From: Bacilli bacterium | Lineage (GTDB): Bacteria; Bacillota_I; Bacilli_A; RF39; UBA660 | Direction: 5' to 3' | NCBI GenBank assembly: GCA_017511375.1 | Contig: JAFWKJ010000018.1 | Coordinates: 1 to 64,000, forward strand | DNA length: 64,000 nt | Notes under the pieces: generated by a model | Database searches by the model: none | Told to the model about the DNA's origin: nothing | The model's input: only the letters and a program-made list of their open reading frames with translations | In this document: positions 49,849 to 58,949 of the stretch, piece after piece | Numbering within the stretch: position 1 is the first letter of the stretch | How the letters are laid out: each line of letters starts with the position of its first letter | Position numbers and translations under genes: made by a program

Positions 49849-51561
49849 GTGCAAGGACAATTTCTGATTATTGGTTCTGTCATAGCTCTAAGCTTAGTGA
49901 TTGTTGTTGTAATACTTCACTTCGTAAAAAAAGCTGAAACGAAGTTTTATAAAAACGCATTAAAAAAATTAGAAATAGAGCGAAATCAAATTGCTTCTAC
50001 TCCTGTATTACTTGAATTATCAAAGGTTGAACCTATTATTAAAAATGATAAGATGGAAGAAAAATATACAGAGTGGCAAGATAAATTTGTATATATAAAA
50101 GAAAAACGATTATCTGTGATCGATGATATGTTAATCGATTTGGATGTTTATGTTGAGAAAAGAGATTATAAGGCATGTGTTGTACGAATTGCTAAAACAG
50201 AGATTGAATTATATAAGGTTCGTGAGTCGGCAGAACACTTGCTGGATGAAATTAAAGATATTACATTGAGTGAAGAAAAGTATCGTGCTATTGTTATTAA
50301 ATTGAAATCTAAATATAGAGCTTTAGCCAAAGAATATAATGAGCATAAAGAATTATATGGTATTATGCAAGAAGCTGTAGAATTACAGTTAGAAAACATT
50401 GAAAAAAGGTTCCTTGACTTTGAAAAAGTAATGGAAACAAATGATTATAATGAAGTGGTTCATATTTGTAAAGCTCTTGATAATATGATTGATCATATGG
50501 ATATTTTGATTAAAGAGTTACCAGATGTTCTCCTTATGATTAATACCGTAATTCCAAATCGTATGAATGAAGTTCTTTCTACTTATAATGATATGGTAGA
50601 AAAAGGTTTTGTACTTGATTATTTAAATATTAATTATAATATTGAAGAATCTAAAAAGAACTTGGAGAGAATTCTTGATAAAGTAAAGGTTATTAACCTT
50701 GAAGGATGCATGTTTGATTTAAAAACTATGCTTGAGTATTATGATTCTTTATTTATTGATTTTGAAAAAGAAAGATTATCTAGAAAAGTTTATGAGGAAG
50801 TTTCTAAGGATTTTTCTAAGAGACTTGATAAAACAAATAAACTTGTTAGTGATGTTTATGAACAATTGGATGATATTAAGAACATGTATGACTTAGAAGA
50901 TGAAGATGTTAGTATTATCCATGAAGTAAATAAGATTCTTGTTGTTATTAATGATGACTATAAAAAGATGGTTCAAAAAGAAGAAGCAAAGTCTTGTCCA
51001 TACTCTATGTTAAATGAAGAAGTTGAGAAATTAACAAATCGTTTAGCAAGTATGGAAGGGGATTTTGATCAAGCTTTAAAATCACTTGGAAATATGTATG
51101 ATGATGAAGTTCGTGCTAGAGAACAATTAGAAGAGATTCAAGGCTTTTTAAAGAATTGTAAGAATCAAATTCGTGCTTATAAATTACCAGTTATTACGAA
51201 TAATTATTTTGTTCAACTAGATGAAGCAAATGAAGCAATTGTAGAAGTGATTCATGAATTAGATCAAAAACCAATTGTCATTAAGACATTAAATACAAGA
51301 GTAGATACAGCAAGAGATTTGGTTTTAAAATTATATAATACTACGAATGATATGATTCATAGTGCAGAGTTGGCAGAGAGATGTATTGTTTATTTGAATC
51401 GTTTTCGTTCCTCATTCGATGGAGTTGATCAATGTTTAGAAGATGCCGAAGAAAAGTTTAATAGAGGGGATTATAAAGATGCGTTGGATTGTTCCATAAA
51501 GGCTACGTCTTTTATTGATGATAATATATATAGAAAGTTGGTTGATTTAAATGAAAAATAA
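49849..51561 (+). CDS. ezrA: Septation ring formation regulator EzrA
   Basis: 570 residues from GTG 49849 (RBS GAGGTGATT). One N-terminal helix (about 6-26) and then long spectrin-like coiled-coil repeats to the end, as in EzrA (KFYKNALKKLEIERNQIASTPVLLELSKVE, SCPYSMLNEEVEKLTNRLASMEGDF, CLEDAEEKFNRGDYKDAL). EzrA binds FtsZ and limits Z rings to midcell. Usual length. The pilin-like gene overlaps its last codons. Confidence 0.93.
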   Translation: MQGQFLIIGSVIALSLVIVVVILHFVKKAETKFYKNALKKLEIERNQIASTPVLLELSKVEPIIKNDKMEEKYTEWQDKFVYIKEKRLSVIDDMLIDLDVYVEKRDYKACVVRIAKTEIELYKVRESAEHLLDEIKDITLSEEKYRAIVIKLKSKYRALAKEYNEHKELYGIMQEAVELQLENIEKRFLDFEKVMETNDYNEVVHICKALDNMIDHMDILIKELPDVLLMINTVIPNRMNEVLSTYNDMVEKGFVLDYLNINYNIEESKKNLERILDKVKVINLEGCMFDLKTMLEYYDSLFIDFEKERLSRKVYEEVSKDFSKRLDKTNKLVSDVYEQLDDIKNMYDLEDEDVSIIHEVNKILVVINDDYKKMVQKEEAKSCPYSMLNEEVEKLTNRLASMEGDFDQALKSLGNMYDDEVRAREQLEEIQGFLKNCKNQIRAYKLPVITNNYFVQLDEANEAIVEVIHELDQKPIVIKTLNTRVDTARDLVLKLYNTTNDMIHSAELAERCIVYLNRFRSSFDGVDQCLEDAEEKFNRGDYKDALDCSIKATSFIDDNIYRKLVDLNEK

Positions 51562-52171
51562 TATGGGATTTGGAAAATTTGAAGTTTTAACAATGATTGT
51601 TATCTTGATGGGAATCTTTTCTTTCATCGGATATACAGTGATTCAAGGTGCTAATAATCAAAAACTTACAACGATGAAAAAGAGTGGAGTGGCATTTTCA
51701 AATGCAGTTTCCACCAATATAGATTCTTTTCATTATACGAATGTGGTTTATTTAAAAGAAGCTATTGATGAAAGAGTTATTTCTAATATCAAGAATCCAT
51801 TTGGTGGAGGATATTGTGATGCTACGCAATCTAGAGTAGATTTAGAAGGTGGAAATACATATACTACTTTAAAATGTGGGGAGTATTTAATTGAGAAGTC
51901 TTCTTTTAATGATATGAAAGCAGTAGATGTATATAAGGTATCTGAATGGTCTCTTTCAAAACCTGAAGGGGATGAGATTGAGGAAAGAGAATTATACAAT
52001 TGCGAGGAAAATGGAGAAGAAGTATTTGATCAATATTATGATGAATTGTTATTTGTTTATGAATATAATAAACAATATGGAACCGATGTCTATTTTGCAA
52101 AAGACATAAAAGGTGGTTCTTGTGATGTTGTTTCAAAAACCTTCTATCGTACTCATGTAAAAGAAAAATAA
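51551..52171 (+). CDS. Type IV pilin/pseudopilin-like protein, orphan
   Basis: 206 residues. The start MKNNMGFGKFEVLTMIVILMG (first 20 shown as MKNNMGFGKFEVLTMIVILM) has the prepilin pattern: short basic leader, Gly, Phe(+1), Glu(+5) and a hydrophobic helix. The C-terminal domain has paired Cys (GGYCDATQSR, LKCGEYL, YNCEENGEE, GGSCDVVSK), consistent with disulfides outside the cell. It overlaps the ezrA end by 11 nt. No prepilin peptidase, PilB/ComGA ATPase or other pilins are in the window. Confidence 0.7.
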   Translation: MKNNMGFGKFEVLTMIVILMGIFSFIGYTVIQGANNQKLTTMKKSGVAFSNAVSTNIDSFHYTNVVYLKEAIDERVISNIKNPFGGGYCDATQSRVDLEGGNTYTTLKCGEYLIEKSSFNDMKAVDVYKVSEWSLSKPEGDEIEERELYNCEENGEEVFDQYYDELLFVYEYNKQYGTDVYFAKDIKGGSCDVVSKTFYRTHVKEK

Positions 52172-52189
52172 GTCGAAAGACTTTTTTTT
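52168..52189 (+). terminator. Terminator of ezrA-pilin
   Basis: AAGTC (52170-52174), GAAA, GACTT (52179-52183), eight T. Confidence 0.85.
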
Positions 52190-52241
52190 GGTGGATATTT
52201 ATCTATGGATGTGATAGAATTAGGCATGTTGGAGGTGTCCT

Positions 52242-53426
52242 ATGAAACGAGTTATTTTAATTAAATATGGAGAATTATCTACCAAAAAGGGGAATCGTAA
52301 CTACTTTATAAATACTCTTCATCGTATGATTTCTGATAAACTTAAAAATTATTCAGTCAAGATTCATAAAGATAGAGCTCGTATGACTATTTTGTTTGAT
52401 GAGAAAGATTTACCTCAGATTCAAAACATTATTAATAAAATATTTGGTATTCATACTTATCATATTGCGACGGTTTGTGATTCAGATAATGAGGTAATTC
52501 AAAAGACTTTGTTGGAAATGATTCAGAAAGAGGCGTTTTCTACTTTTAAGATAGATGTGAAACGTTGTGATAAGAGTTTCCCTATTCCTAGTCAAGATTA
52601 TAATCGTGTATTAGGAGGCTTATTATTAAAAAATATTCCTAATATTTCTGTGGATGTTCATCATCCTGATTTATGGATTCATGTTGAGATACGAGAAGAT
52701 TCTACTTATATTTATCATAATTCTTTTGAAGGTTGTGGGGGTTATCCTGTTGGAACACAAGCTCGAGGTATGTTGATGTTAAGTGGAGGAATTGATTCTC
52801 CTGTCGCTGGCTATCTTGCGATGAAAAGAGGAGTAGAGATAGATGCTGTCTATTTTGAAGCGATTCCGCATACAAGTTTAGAAGCTAGAAATAAAGTAAT
52901 TGCTTTATGTAAAAAGCTATCTTTTTATACAGATATGATTCACTTACATATTGTGAATTTTACAAAAATACAGGAAAGTATTTATCAGTATTGTAGGGAT
53001 GATTACTGTATTACGATTATGAGAAGAATGATGTATCGAATTATGGAAAAACTTGCGAAACAACATAATGCGTATGTCATAATTAATGGAGAAAGTATCG
53101 GACAAGTTGCCAGTCAAACACTTACCAGTATGTCTGTTATTAATAGTGTTACCAATATGCCTGTTATTCGTCCTGTTGCGTGTTTAGATAAATTAGAGAT
53201 TATTGATCTTGCGAGAAAGATTGATACTTATGAGACAAGTATTCTTCCTTTTGAGGATTGCTGTACTATCTTTGTTCCAAAACACCCGGTTATTAATCCA
53301 AGGATGGATATCTGTGTGGAAGAAGAGAATAAGTTTGATTATTCTTCTATGATAGAGGAAGCTGTTTCTTCTATGAATACGGTTAATGTCTCTTCTGAAG
53401 AAGATGAATTTCATGACTTTTTATAG
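52242..53426 (+). CDS. thiI: tRNA 4-thiouridine sulfurtransferase ThiI
   Basis: 394 residues: ferredoxin-like start (KYGELSTKKGNRNYFINTLHRM), THUMP domain (about 60-165), PP-loop ATPase domain with MLMLSGGIDSPVAGYLAMKRG (about 177-197) and INGESIGQVASQTL, then EDCCTIFVPKHPVINP. No C-terminal rhodanese domain, as in other Firmicutes. It thiolates U8 of tRNA. RBS GGAGGTG. Confidence 0.97.
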   Translation: MKRVILIKYGELSTKKGNRNYFINTLHRMISDKLKNYSVKIHKDRARMTILFDEKDLPQIQNIINKIFGIHTYHIATVCDSDNEVIQKTLLEMIQKEAFSTFKIDVKRCDKSFPIPSQDYNRVLGGLLLKNIPNISVDVHHPDLWIHVEIREDSTYIYHNSFEGCGGYPVGTQARGMLMLSGGIDSPVAGYLAMKRGVEIDAVYFEAIPHTSLEARNKVIALCKKLSFYTDMIHLHIVNFTKIQESIYQYCRDDYCITIMRRMMYRIMEKLAKQHNAYVIINGESIGQVASQTLTSMSVINSVTNMPVIRPVACLDKLEIIDLARKIDTYETSILPFEDCCTIFVPKHPVINPRMDICVEEENKFDYSSMIEEAVSSMNTVNVSSEEDEFHDFL

Positions 53427-53443
53427 TATAAAAAACTGATTTG

Positions 53444-53467
53444 CCTCCAAACTATTATTAGGAGGTG
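53444..53467 (+). promoter_or_regulatory. Possible RBS-sequestering hairpin upstream of the SASP gene
   Basis: CCTCCAA (53444-53450) can pair with TTaGGAGG (53458-53465; the a is bulged), which is the Shine-Dalgarno of the SASP gene. Loop about 7 nt. Confidence 0.45.
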
Positions 53468-53473
53468 AATAAT

Positions 53474-53695
53474 ATGGCTCGTAAGAAAAAGAGTAATACA
53501 AAGGCTTCTACGAAAATGAAAGCACCTGGTGTTAAAAAGTCTGTTGATAATATGAAATACGAAATTGCGAACGAATTTGGTGTTCGTTTAGGTGCAAATG
53601 CTACTAGTCGTGATAATGGAATCGTTGGTGGTGAAATGACAAAAAGACTAGTTGCGAATGGAAAAAGTAGTAAGAAATCTAAAAATAGTAAATAA
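53474..53695 (+). CDS. Alpha/beta-type small acid-soluble spore protein (SASP)
   Basis: 73 residues from ATG 53474 (RBS GGAGGTG, 6 nt). The SASP core MKYEIANEFGVRLG and SRDNGIVGGEMTKRLV matches the two family signatures, with the GPR cleavage region EIANEFGV. Basic Lys/Ser tails at both ends are longer than usual. SASPs coat spore DNA and protect it from UV. Expression from a SigG promoter in the forespore is expected but I could not identify it. Confidence 0.93.
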   Translation: MARKKKSNTKASTKMKAPGVKKSVDNMKYEIANEFGVRLGANATSRDNGIVGGEMTKRLVANGKSSKKSKNSK

Positions 53696-53698
53696 TGA

Positions 53699-53735
53699 TA
53701 AAAAGATAGATTTTTTCATCTATCTTTTCTTTTGT
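53699..53735 (+). terminator. Terminator of the SASP gene
   Basis: AAAAGATAGA (53701-53710) with TCTATCTTTT (53719-53728), T-rich. Confidence 0.8.
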
Positions 53736-53740
53736 CTTTA

Positions 53741-53769
53741 TTGACTTTTTCTTTTATCTTTGGTATTTT
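53741..53769 (+). promoter_or_regulatory. SigA-type promoter of ackA (copy 1)
   Basis: TTGACT (53741-53746), 17-nt spacer, TATTTT (53764-53769). Confidence 0.6.
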
Positions 53770-53797
53770 AAGTGTATCGTGAAAAGGAGATTAATTT

Positions 53798-54997
53798 ATG
53801 AAGTTTTTATGTGTGAATGCAGGTAGTAGTTCCTTAAAATTTCAATTATTTGAAATGCCTGAAGAAAAAGTGTTAATAAGTGGATATATTGAGAAAATTG
53901 GTCTAGAAGACAGTTTTTGGAATACGAAAGTAAATGGAGAAAAAGTAAAGAAAGCTAAGTATTTAAAGAATCATAAAGAAGCAGTTCAAGTATTATTAGA
54001 TGAGTTAATTGAACATAATGCTGTTAAGTCTTTAGATGAGATTAAAGGTGTAGGACATAGAGTTTTACATGGAGGAGAAAAATATAGTGATTCTATTATT
54101 ATTACGGATGAAGTCATTGAAGATATTCGTGAGTTGACGAAATTAGGACCTCTTCATCATCCAGGTAATTTGGCTGGTATTGAAGCTTTAAAAGAAGTTT
54201 TACCTGATGTTCCAATGGTTGCTGTTTATGATACAGCTTTCCATCAAACGATGCCAGTTAAGAATTATATGTATCCAGTTCCTTATGAATGGTATACCAG
54301 ATATGGAGTACGTAAGTATGGATTCCATGGAACTAGTCATAAATATATTACGACTGTCATGAAGGAAAAATTAGGAAAAGAAGATGTGAATTTAATTATT
54401 TGTCATATTGGTAGTGGAGCTAGTATTAGTGCGATTAAAGAGGGTAAATGTTATGATACTACGATGGGTCTTACGCCACTTGATGGTTTAATGATGGGTA
54501 CTCGTTGTGGGGCAATTGATCCTTCTATCTTAGAATATGTTTGTAAAGAATCTGATGCAACGATTAGTGATATTACCAATGATTTAAATAAGAAGAGTGG
54601 TCTTCTTGGTATTTCAGGATTTAGTGATGCTAGAGATGTAGAAGATGCTGTTGCTAAAGGGGATGAGAGAGCTATTCTTGCTAATACAATGTATAATGAT
54701 AGAGTGGCTAAATATATTGCGGATTATTTCATTGAACTTGAAGGAAAAGTAGATGCCATTGTCTTCACGGCTGGTGTAGGAGAAAATGGTGTTTTAGCAA
54801 GAGCGGATATTCTTGCAAGACTTGCTCCACTTGGTATTGTTGTAGATGACAAAGCAAATGGAGAAATTGCTAGTTTTAAAGAAAAACATGAAGGTATTAT
54901 TACAACTAAGAAATCTAAAATACCTGTTTGGGTTGTTCCAACAAATGAAGAATTAATGATTATTAAAGATACATACGAAATCGTATGTGGAAAATAA
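53798..54997 (+). CDS. ackA: Acetate kinase (copy 1)
   Basis: 399 residues, ASKHA fold: VNAGSSSLKFQLF, GVGHRVLHGG, YDTAFHQTM, VRKYGFHGTSHKY (catalytic His), IICHIGSGAS, GLTPLDGLMMGTRCGAIDPS and FTAGVGENG. It interconverts acetyl-phosphate and acetate, making ATP in fermentation. RBS AAAGGAG. A paralogue is at 56187-57371, with the PrsW gene in between. No pta is in the window. Confidence 0.97.
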   Translation: MKFLCVNAGSSSLKFQLFEMPEEKVLISGYIEKIGLEDSFWNTKVNGEKVKKAKYLKNHKEAVQVLLDELIEHNAVKSLDEIKGVGHRVLHGGEKYSDSIIITDEVIEDIRELTKLGPLHHPGNLAGIEALKEVLPDVPMVAVYDTAFHQTMPVKNYMYPVPYEWYTRYGVRKYGFHGTSHKYITTVMKEKLGKEDVNLIICHIGSGASISAIKEGKCYDTTMGLTPLDGLMMGTRCGAIDPSILEYVCKESDATISDITNDLNKKSGLLGISGFSDARDVEDAVAKGDERAILANTMYNDRVAKYIADYFIELEGKVDAIVFTAGVGENGVLARADILARLAPLGIVVDDKANGEIASFKEKHEGIITTKKSKIPVWVVPTNEELMIIKDTYEIVCGK

Positions 54998-55018
54998 AGC
55001 TCAATTGAGCTTTTTTTA
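54993..55018 (+). terminator. Terminator of ackA copy 1
   Basis: AAAGCTC, loop AATT, GAGCTTT, T run; overlaps the stop codon. Confidence 0.88.
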
Positions 55019-55051
55019 TTGTCAATTGACGGGTTCATTTTTGTTGTTTCA

Positions 55052-55080
55052 TTGACTTTCTATTATTTCGATTGTTTAAT
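55052..55080 (+). promoter_or_regulatory. SigA-type promoter of the PrsW-like gene
   Basis: TTGACT (55052-55057), 17-nt spacer, TTTAAT (55075-55080). Confidence 0.6.
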
Positions 55081-55100
55081 GATAATAGAAGGTGTAGTTT

Positions 55101-56117
55101 ATGAATATACTAGTTATAGCAGCCATAATTCCGGTTTTTGCTTTATGTTCTTTTATCTATTATAAAGATAAGAATAAAGAACCTCCGAAATTGTTGGCGC
55201 TTATATTTTTTTTGGGATTTGTTTCTGTTTTTCCTATCTTGATATGTGAATCCTTATTTAATTATTTTTTTCCATTAAAAGAAGCGCATGGTCTAGTTCA
55301 AGTGTTTTTAACGGTATTGTTTGGGGTTGCTTTATTTGAAGAGGGCTTTAAATGGTTAATATCTAAATATGTGGGATATCATAATAAAGAATTTGATGAA
55401 ATCTTTGATATTATTGTTTATTCTGTATTTGCTTCTCTAGGTTTCGCTTGTTTTGAAAATGTCATGTATGTATTGAGTAATGGATTGGGAAATGCTTTTT
55501 TAAGAGCTATCCTTGCGGTTCCAGGACATACTTGTTTTGCTATTACGATGGGATACTTTTTATCGAAAGCGAAAGTGGGTCAAATCAATGGGAATCATGA
55601 AATCTATGTGAGAAATACGATATTGAGTATTGTAGTTCCTATGATTTTACATACTTTTTATGATAGTTTGTTGTTGGTTGTGAATAATAACATTTTGGAG
55701 ATGTTTCCTTTTTATATCTTTTTCATCATCATGATTATTGTTTGTTTTATAACCGTTGATAATACGGCAAGAATTCAACAAAACTTATCTGCTAATATAG
55801 CGAGTGGAAGTATTGTTCAAAATGATCAGGGTGTTTTGTATTACAACTATCAAAGTACGCCTGTACCTGTTGTTCCTGTTAGCAATGTGAGATATGTGGG
55901 GCAACCTACGATGGTTAATCCAATTCCAACCTATCCTCCAGCAAATGCGGTTTCTCCGGTTGCGCAAGCAGCTGTTCCGAATTCTAATACTTTGCAGCCT
56001 TCGGAGGCTAATCCACAAACGAATCCATTGTTTAAAGAATTGTCTTTTTGTCCTATTTGTGGAAAACCTGCTAAAGGGTTAAACTATTGTGGAAGATGTG
56101 GTTTCAAGTTAAAGTAG
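55101..56117 (+). CDS. PrsW-family intramembrane metalloprotease with C-terminal zinc ribbon
   Basis: 338 residues. Seven or so membrane helices in residues 1-225 with the PrsW active-site set: LFEEGFKWLI (EExxK), FACFENVMY and PMILHTFYDSLL (His and Asp). Then a Pro/Val/Ala-rich linker (about 240-315) and a ribbon CPICGKPAKGLNYCGRCG at the C-terminus. PrsW cuts anti-sigma factors in Bacillus; no sigma/anti-sigma pair is nearby, so the substrate is unknown. The ribbon fusion is unusual. Confidence 0.85.
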   Translation: MNILVIAAIIPVFALCSFIYYKDKNKEPPKLLALIFFLGFVSVFPILICESLFNYFFPLKEAHGLVQVFLTVLFGVALFEEGFKWLISKYVGYHNKEFDEIFDIIVYSVFASLGFACFENVMYVLSNGLGNAFLRAILAVPGHTCFAITMGYFLSKAKVGQINGNHEIYVRNTILSIVVPMILHTFYDSLLLVVNNNILEMFPFYIFFIIMIIVCFITVDNTARIQQNLSANIASGSIVQNDQGVLYYNYQSTPVPVVPVSNVRYVGQPTMVNPIPTYPPANAVSPVAQAAVPNSNTLQPSEANPQTNPLFKELSFCPICGKPAKGLNYCGRCGFKLK

Positions 56118-56134
56118 CTATTGCTACTTTTTTT
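56109..56134 (+). terminator. Terminator of the PrsW-like gene
   Basis: AAAGTAGC (56111-56118), loop TATT, GCTACTTT (56123-56130), T run. Confidence 0.9.
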
Positions 56135-56186
56135 ATTTGGTGGTTTATAGTATAATAATAATATATTTAAAGAAAGAGGGAGTACA

Positions 56187-57371
56187 ATGAAAATAATCTC
56201 TATTAATGCAGGAAGTAGTTCTTTAAAATTTAGTTTGTTTGAGATGACAGACGAAAGTGTATTGATATCTGGAGCTTTCGAAAGAATTGGTTCTGATGGT
56301 AGTTGTTATACCATTAAATATAATGGTCAAAAGATAACGGAAGAGGTTTCTTTAGAAACACATACAGATGCTGTTAAGATTTTATTAGATAAATTAGTTG
56401 CTTTGGAAGTGATTCGTTCTTTAGATGAAATCAAAGGGGTAGGACATAGAATCGTACATGGGGGAAGTAAGTATTCAGAATCTGTTTTTGTGACAAATCA
56501 AGTAATGGATGATATTGAAGAGTGCAAAGATTTCGCTCCCTTACATAATCCAGCTCATTTATTAGGAATTAAGGCATTTAGAGAAGTATTACCTGATACG
56601 CCTATGGTTGTTGTATTTGATACTGCTTTCCATCAAACGATGGATGAGGTTACTTATTTATATCCGGTTCCTTATCATTGGTGTGGAGATTATGGTGTTC
56701 GTAAATATGGAGCTCATGGGACAAGCCATCGCTACATTACAAATGTTGTAAAAGACATCCTTCAAAAGGAGGATTTCAAATTAATTAGTTGTCATATTGG
56801 AAATGGTGGTTCTATTACAGCTATTAAAAATATGAAATGTGTTGATACGAGTATGGGATTTACTCCTTTAGCAGGTATTATGATGGGTACTCGTTCGGGA
56901 GATGTTGATCCTTCTATTATTCCTTATGTGATGGAAAAAGAAGGAAAGAATGCAAGTGAAGTCCTTGATGATTTAAATAAACGTAGTGGTGTATTTGGAA
57001 TGAGTGAATATAGCCACGATTTAAGAGATATCGTTTCAAAATGCGAGGGAAATGATCCGAAAGCAATTTTGGCAAAAGATAAATATGTTCGTAGAATTGT
57101 AGATTATATTTCTCAATACTATGTGTTATTGGAAGGCTGTGACTTAATTGTCTTCACGGCAGGAGTAGGGGAGAACAACTCTGTAATTCGTAAGGAGGTT
57201 TGTGAAAAGCTTGCTTGCTTAGGAGTTGAGATTGATTTAGAGAAAAATGCTGTACGAGGAGAAACTCAAAAAATTAGTACTGATCAATCTAAAATAGATG
57301 TTTATGTAATTCCTACGGATGAGGAATTGATGATTGCAAGAGATACTCTTGAACTAATAAAGAATAGATAG
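56187..57371 (+). CDS. Acetate kinase-like enzyme (copy 2)
   Basis: 394 residues, same fold: NAGSSSLKFSLF, GVGHRIVHGG, FDTAFHQTM, VRKYGAHGTSHRY (catalytic His kept; Phe to Ala beside it), ISCHIGNGGS, GFTPLAGIMMGTRSGDVDPS and FTAGVGENN. The changed residues around the acyl pocket could alter substrate preference (for example propionate or butyrate side). First gene of a unit leading to nrnA and ysxC. RBS AGAGGGAG. Confidence 0.95.
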   Translation: MKIISINAGSSSLKFSLFEMTDESVLISGAFERIGSDGSCYTIKYNGQKITEEVSLETHTDAVKILLDKLVALEVIRSLDEIKGVGHRIVHGGSKYSESVFVTNQVMDDIEECKDFAPLHNPAHLLGIKAFREVLPDTPMVVVFDTAFHQTMDEVTYLYPVPYHWCGDYGVRKYGAHGTSHRYITNVVKDILQKEDFKLISCHIGNGGSITAIKNMKCVDTSMGFTPLAGIMMGTRSGDVDPSIIPYVMEKEGKNASEVLDDLNKRSGVFGMSEYSHDLRDIVSKCEGNDPKAILAKDKYVRRIVDYISQYYVLLEGCDLIVFTAGVGENNSVIRKEVCEKLACLGVEIDLEKNAVRGETQKISTDQSKIDVYVIPTDEELMIARDTLELIKNR

Positions 57372-57381
57372 GAAATGATTC

Positions 57382-58320
57382 ATGTATAATGATGTTATAA
57401 AAAAAATAAAGGAATATGATACGATTGTAATTGCAAGACATGTGGGGGTAGATCCTGATGCTTTATGCAGTCAACTGGCTTTAAGAGATTCAATTTTACT
57501 TACTTATCCAGAAAAGAAGGTTCTTTCTATTGGAACAGGGAGTAGTAAGTTTTTGAATTTTGGTAAGTTAGATCGACTTGAAAAGGTGGAAAATGCATTA
57601 CTTATCGTTTTAGATACACCTGATAAGAGAAGGGTTGATAGTTTAGATTTTAATCAAGGATCTTATACGATTAAGATTGATCATCATCCCTTTGTGGAAA
57701 AGTTCTGTGATTTAGAAATTGTGGAAGATGATAAATCTTCTACTTGTGAGATCATATTAAATTTGATTTTTTCTACAGAATTACAATGTAATGATTCTAT
57801 TGCGGAACTTTTATATATGGGAATTGTATCTGATTCTAATCGCTTTTTGTTTAATAGTTGTGGGGCTGATACCTTTTTGTCTGTTTCTAAACTACTAAGT
57901 CAATATTCGATTGATTTAGCCAAAACGTACGAAAAACTTTATTTGAGGCCATTAAATGAAGTACGATTAGAGGGATATATTTCTCTTAATATGAAAGTTA
58001 CTCCTAATGGACTTGGTTATGTTATTATTAATGATGAGATTATTAATCAACTTGAAGTAGATAGCGCTTCTGCGGGAAATATGGTTAATAATTATAATTA
58101 TATTAAAGAAGTATTGGTATGGGCTACGATAACGGAAGATATTAAAAATAATCAATACCGTGTATCCATTCGTTCTCGAGGTCCAGAAATCAATAGAATT
58201 GCTGAAAATCACAATGGTGGAGGGCATAAGTATGCTTGTGGAGTTAAAACAAAATCATTGGATGAGGCAATTTCAATTATGAAGGATTTAGATTTATTAC
58301 TACAAAATTATAAGTCTTAG
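57382..58320 (+). CDS. nrnA: DHH/DHHA1 phosphoesterase, NrnA type
   Basis: 312 residues. DHH domain with HVGVDPDALCSQLALRD (about 20-36), VLDTPDKRR, and IKIDHHPFVEKF (DHH), YMGIVSDSNRF, then the DHHA1 domain with NHNGGGHKYACG (about 276-287). NrnA degrades nanoRNA and dephosphorylates pAp; relatives also hydrolyse c-di-AMP-derived pApA, relevant to CdaA in this genome. Starts 10 nt after the ackA copy. Confidence 0.9.
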   Translation: MYNDVIKKIKEYDTIVIARHVGVDPDALCSQLALRDSILLTYPEKKVLSIGTGSSKFLNFGKLDRLEKVENALLIVLDTPDKRRVDSLDFNQGSYTIKIDHHPFVEKFCDLEIVEDDKSSTCEIILNLIFSTELQCNDSIAELLYMGIVSDSNRFLFNSCGADTFLSVSKLLSQYSIDLAKTYEKLYLRPLNEVRLEGYISLNMKVTPNGLGYVIINDEIINQLEVDSASAGNMVNNYNYIKEVLVWATITEDIKNNQYRVSIRSRGPEINRIAENHNGGGHKYACGVKTKSLDEAISIMKDLDLLLQNYKS

Positions 58321-58335
58321 GATGAAGGTGATTTT

Positions 58336-58923
58336 ATGGTTATTAAGGAAGCTAATTTAGATGTTATTGCTACTCGTAGAAGTCAATATCCTGATGATGG
58401 GAAACCAGAATTCTTATTAGTAGGTAGAAGTAATGTTGGTAAAAGTAGTTTTATTAATACAATTTTGTCTAGGCATAATTTAGCTTATATTTCCTCAAAG
58501 CCTGGAAAGACACAAACTTTAAATTTTTATGCAGTGAATAATCAATTCTATTTGATTGATGTTCCTGGTTATGGATATGCTAGTACAGACAAAAAAACAC
58601 AAACAAAGTTTGGCTTGATGATTGAAGAATATTTAGAGAAGAGAACTGAATTAAAAAGAGTTTTCTTACTTATTGATTTTCGTCATGGACCTACGGAAGA
58701 TGATATGTTGATGTATAATTTCTTAAAATATTATAATCTTCCTGTTACGGTGATTGCGACTAAGGCAGATAAAGTAGGGGGAAGTAAAAAAGAAAAGAAT
58801 TTGAAGGATATTCTTCGTGCGATGGATTTAGCTGTGGGAGATGATTTTGTAGTCTTCTCTAGTGTTACTAAATTAGGAGTAAAAGAGGTTCTAAAAAAGA
58901 TTGAAGATATTATTATGGAATAG
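58336..58923 (+). CDS. ysxC: Ribosome-biogenesis GTPase YsxC/EngB
   Basis: 195 residues: G1 GRSNVGKSSFI (about 32-42), G2 region SKPGKTQTLNFY, G3 DVPGYGYA (about 75-82), G4 ATKADKVGG (about 140-148), G5 SSVTK. Essential in large-subunit assembly. RBS GAAGGTGATT. It follows nrnA by 15 nt. Confidence 0.97.
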   Translation: MVIKEANLDVIATRRSQYPDDGKPEFLLVGRSNVGKSSFINTILSRHNLAYISSKPGKTQTLNFYAVNNQFYLIDVPGYGYASTDKKTQTKFGLMIEEYLEKRTELKRVFLLIDFRHGPTEDDMLMYNFLKYYNLPVTVIATKADKVGGSKKEKNLKDILRAMDLAVGDDFVVFSSVTKLGVKEVLKKIEDIIME

Positions 58924-58949
58924 TATCTTTATGTGAGAAGGTGATTTTC

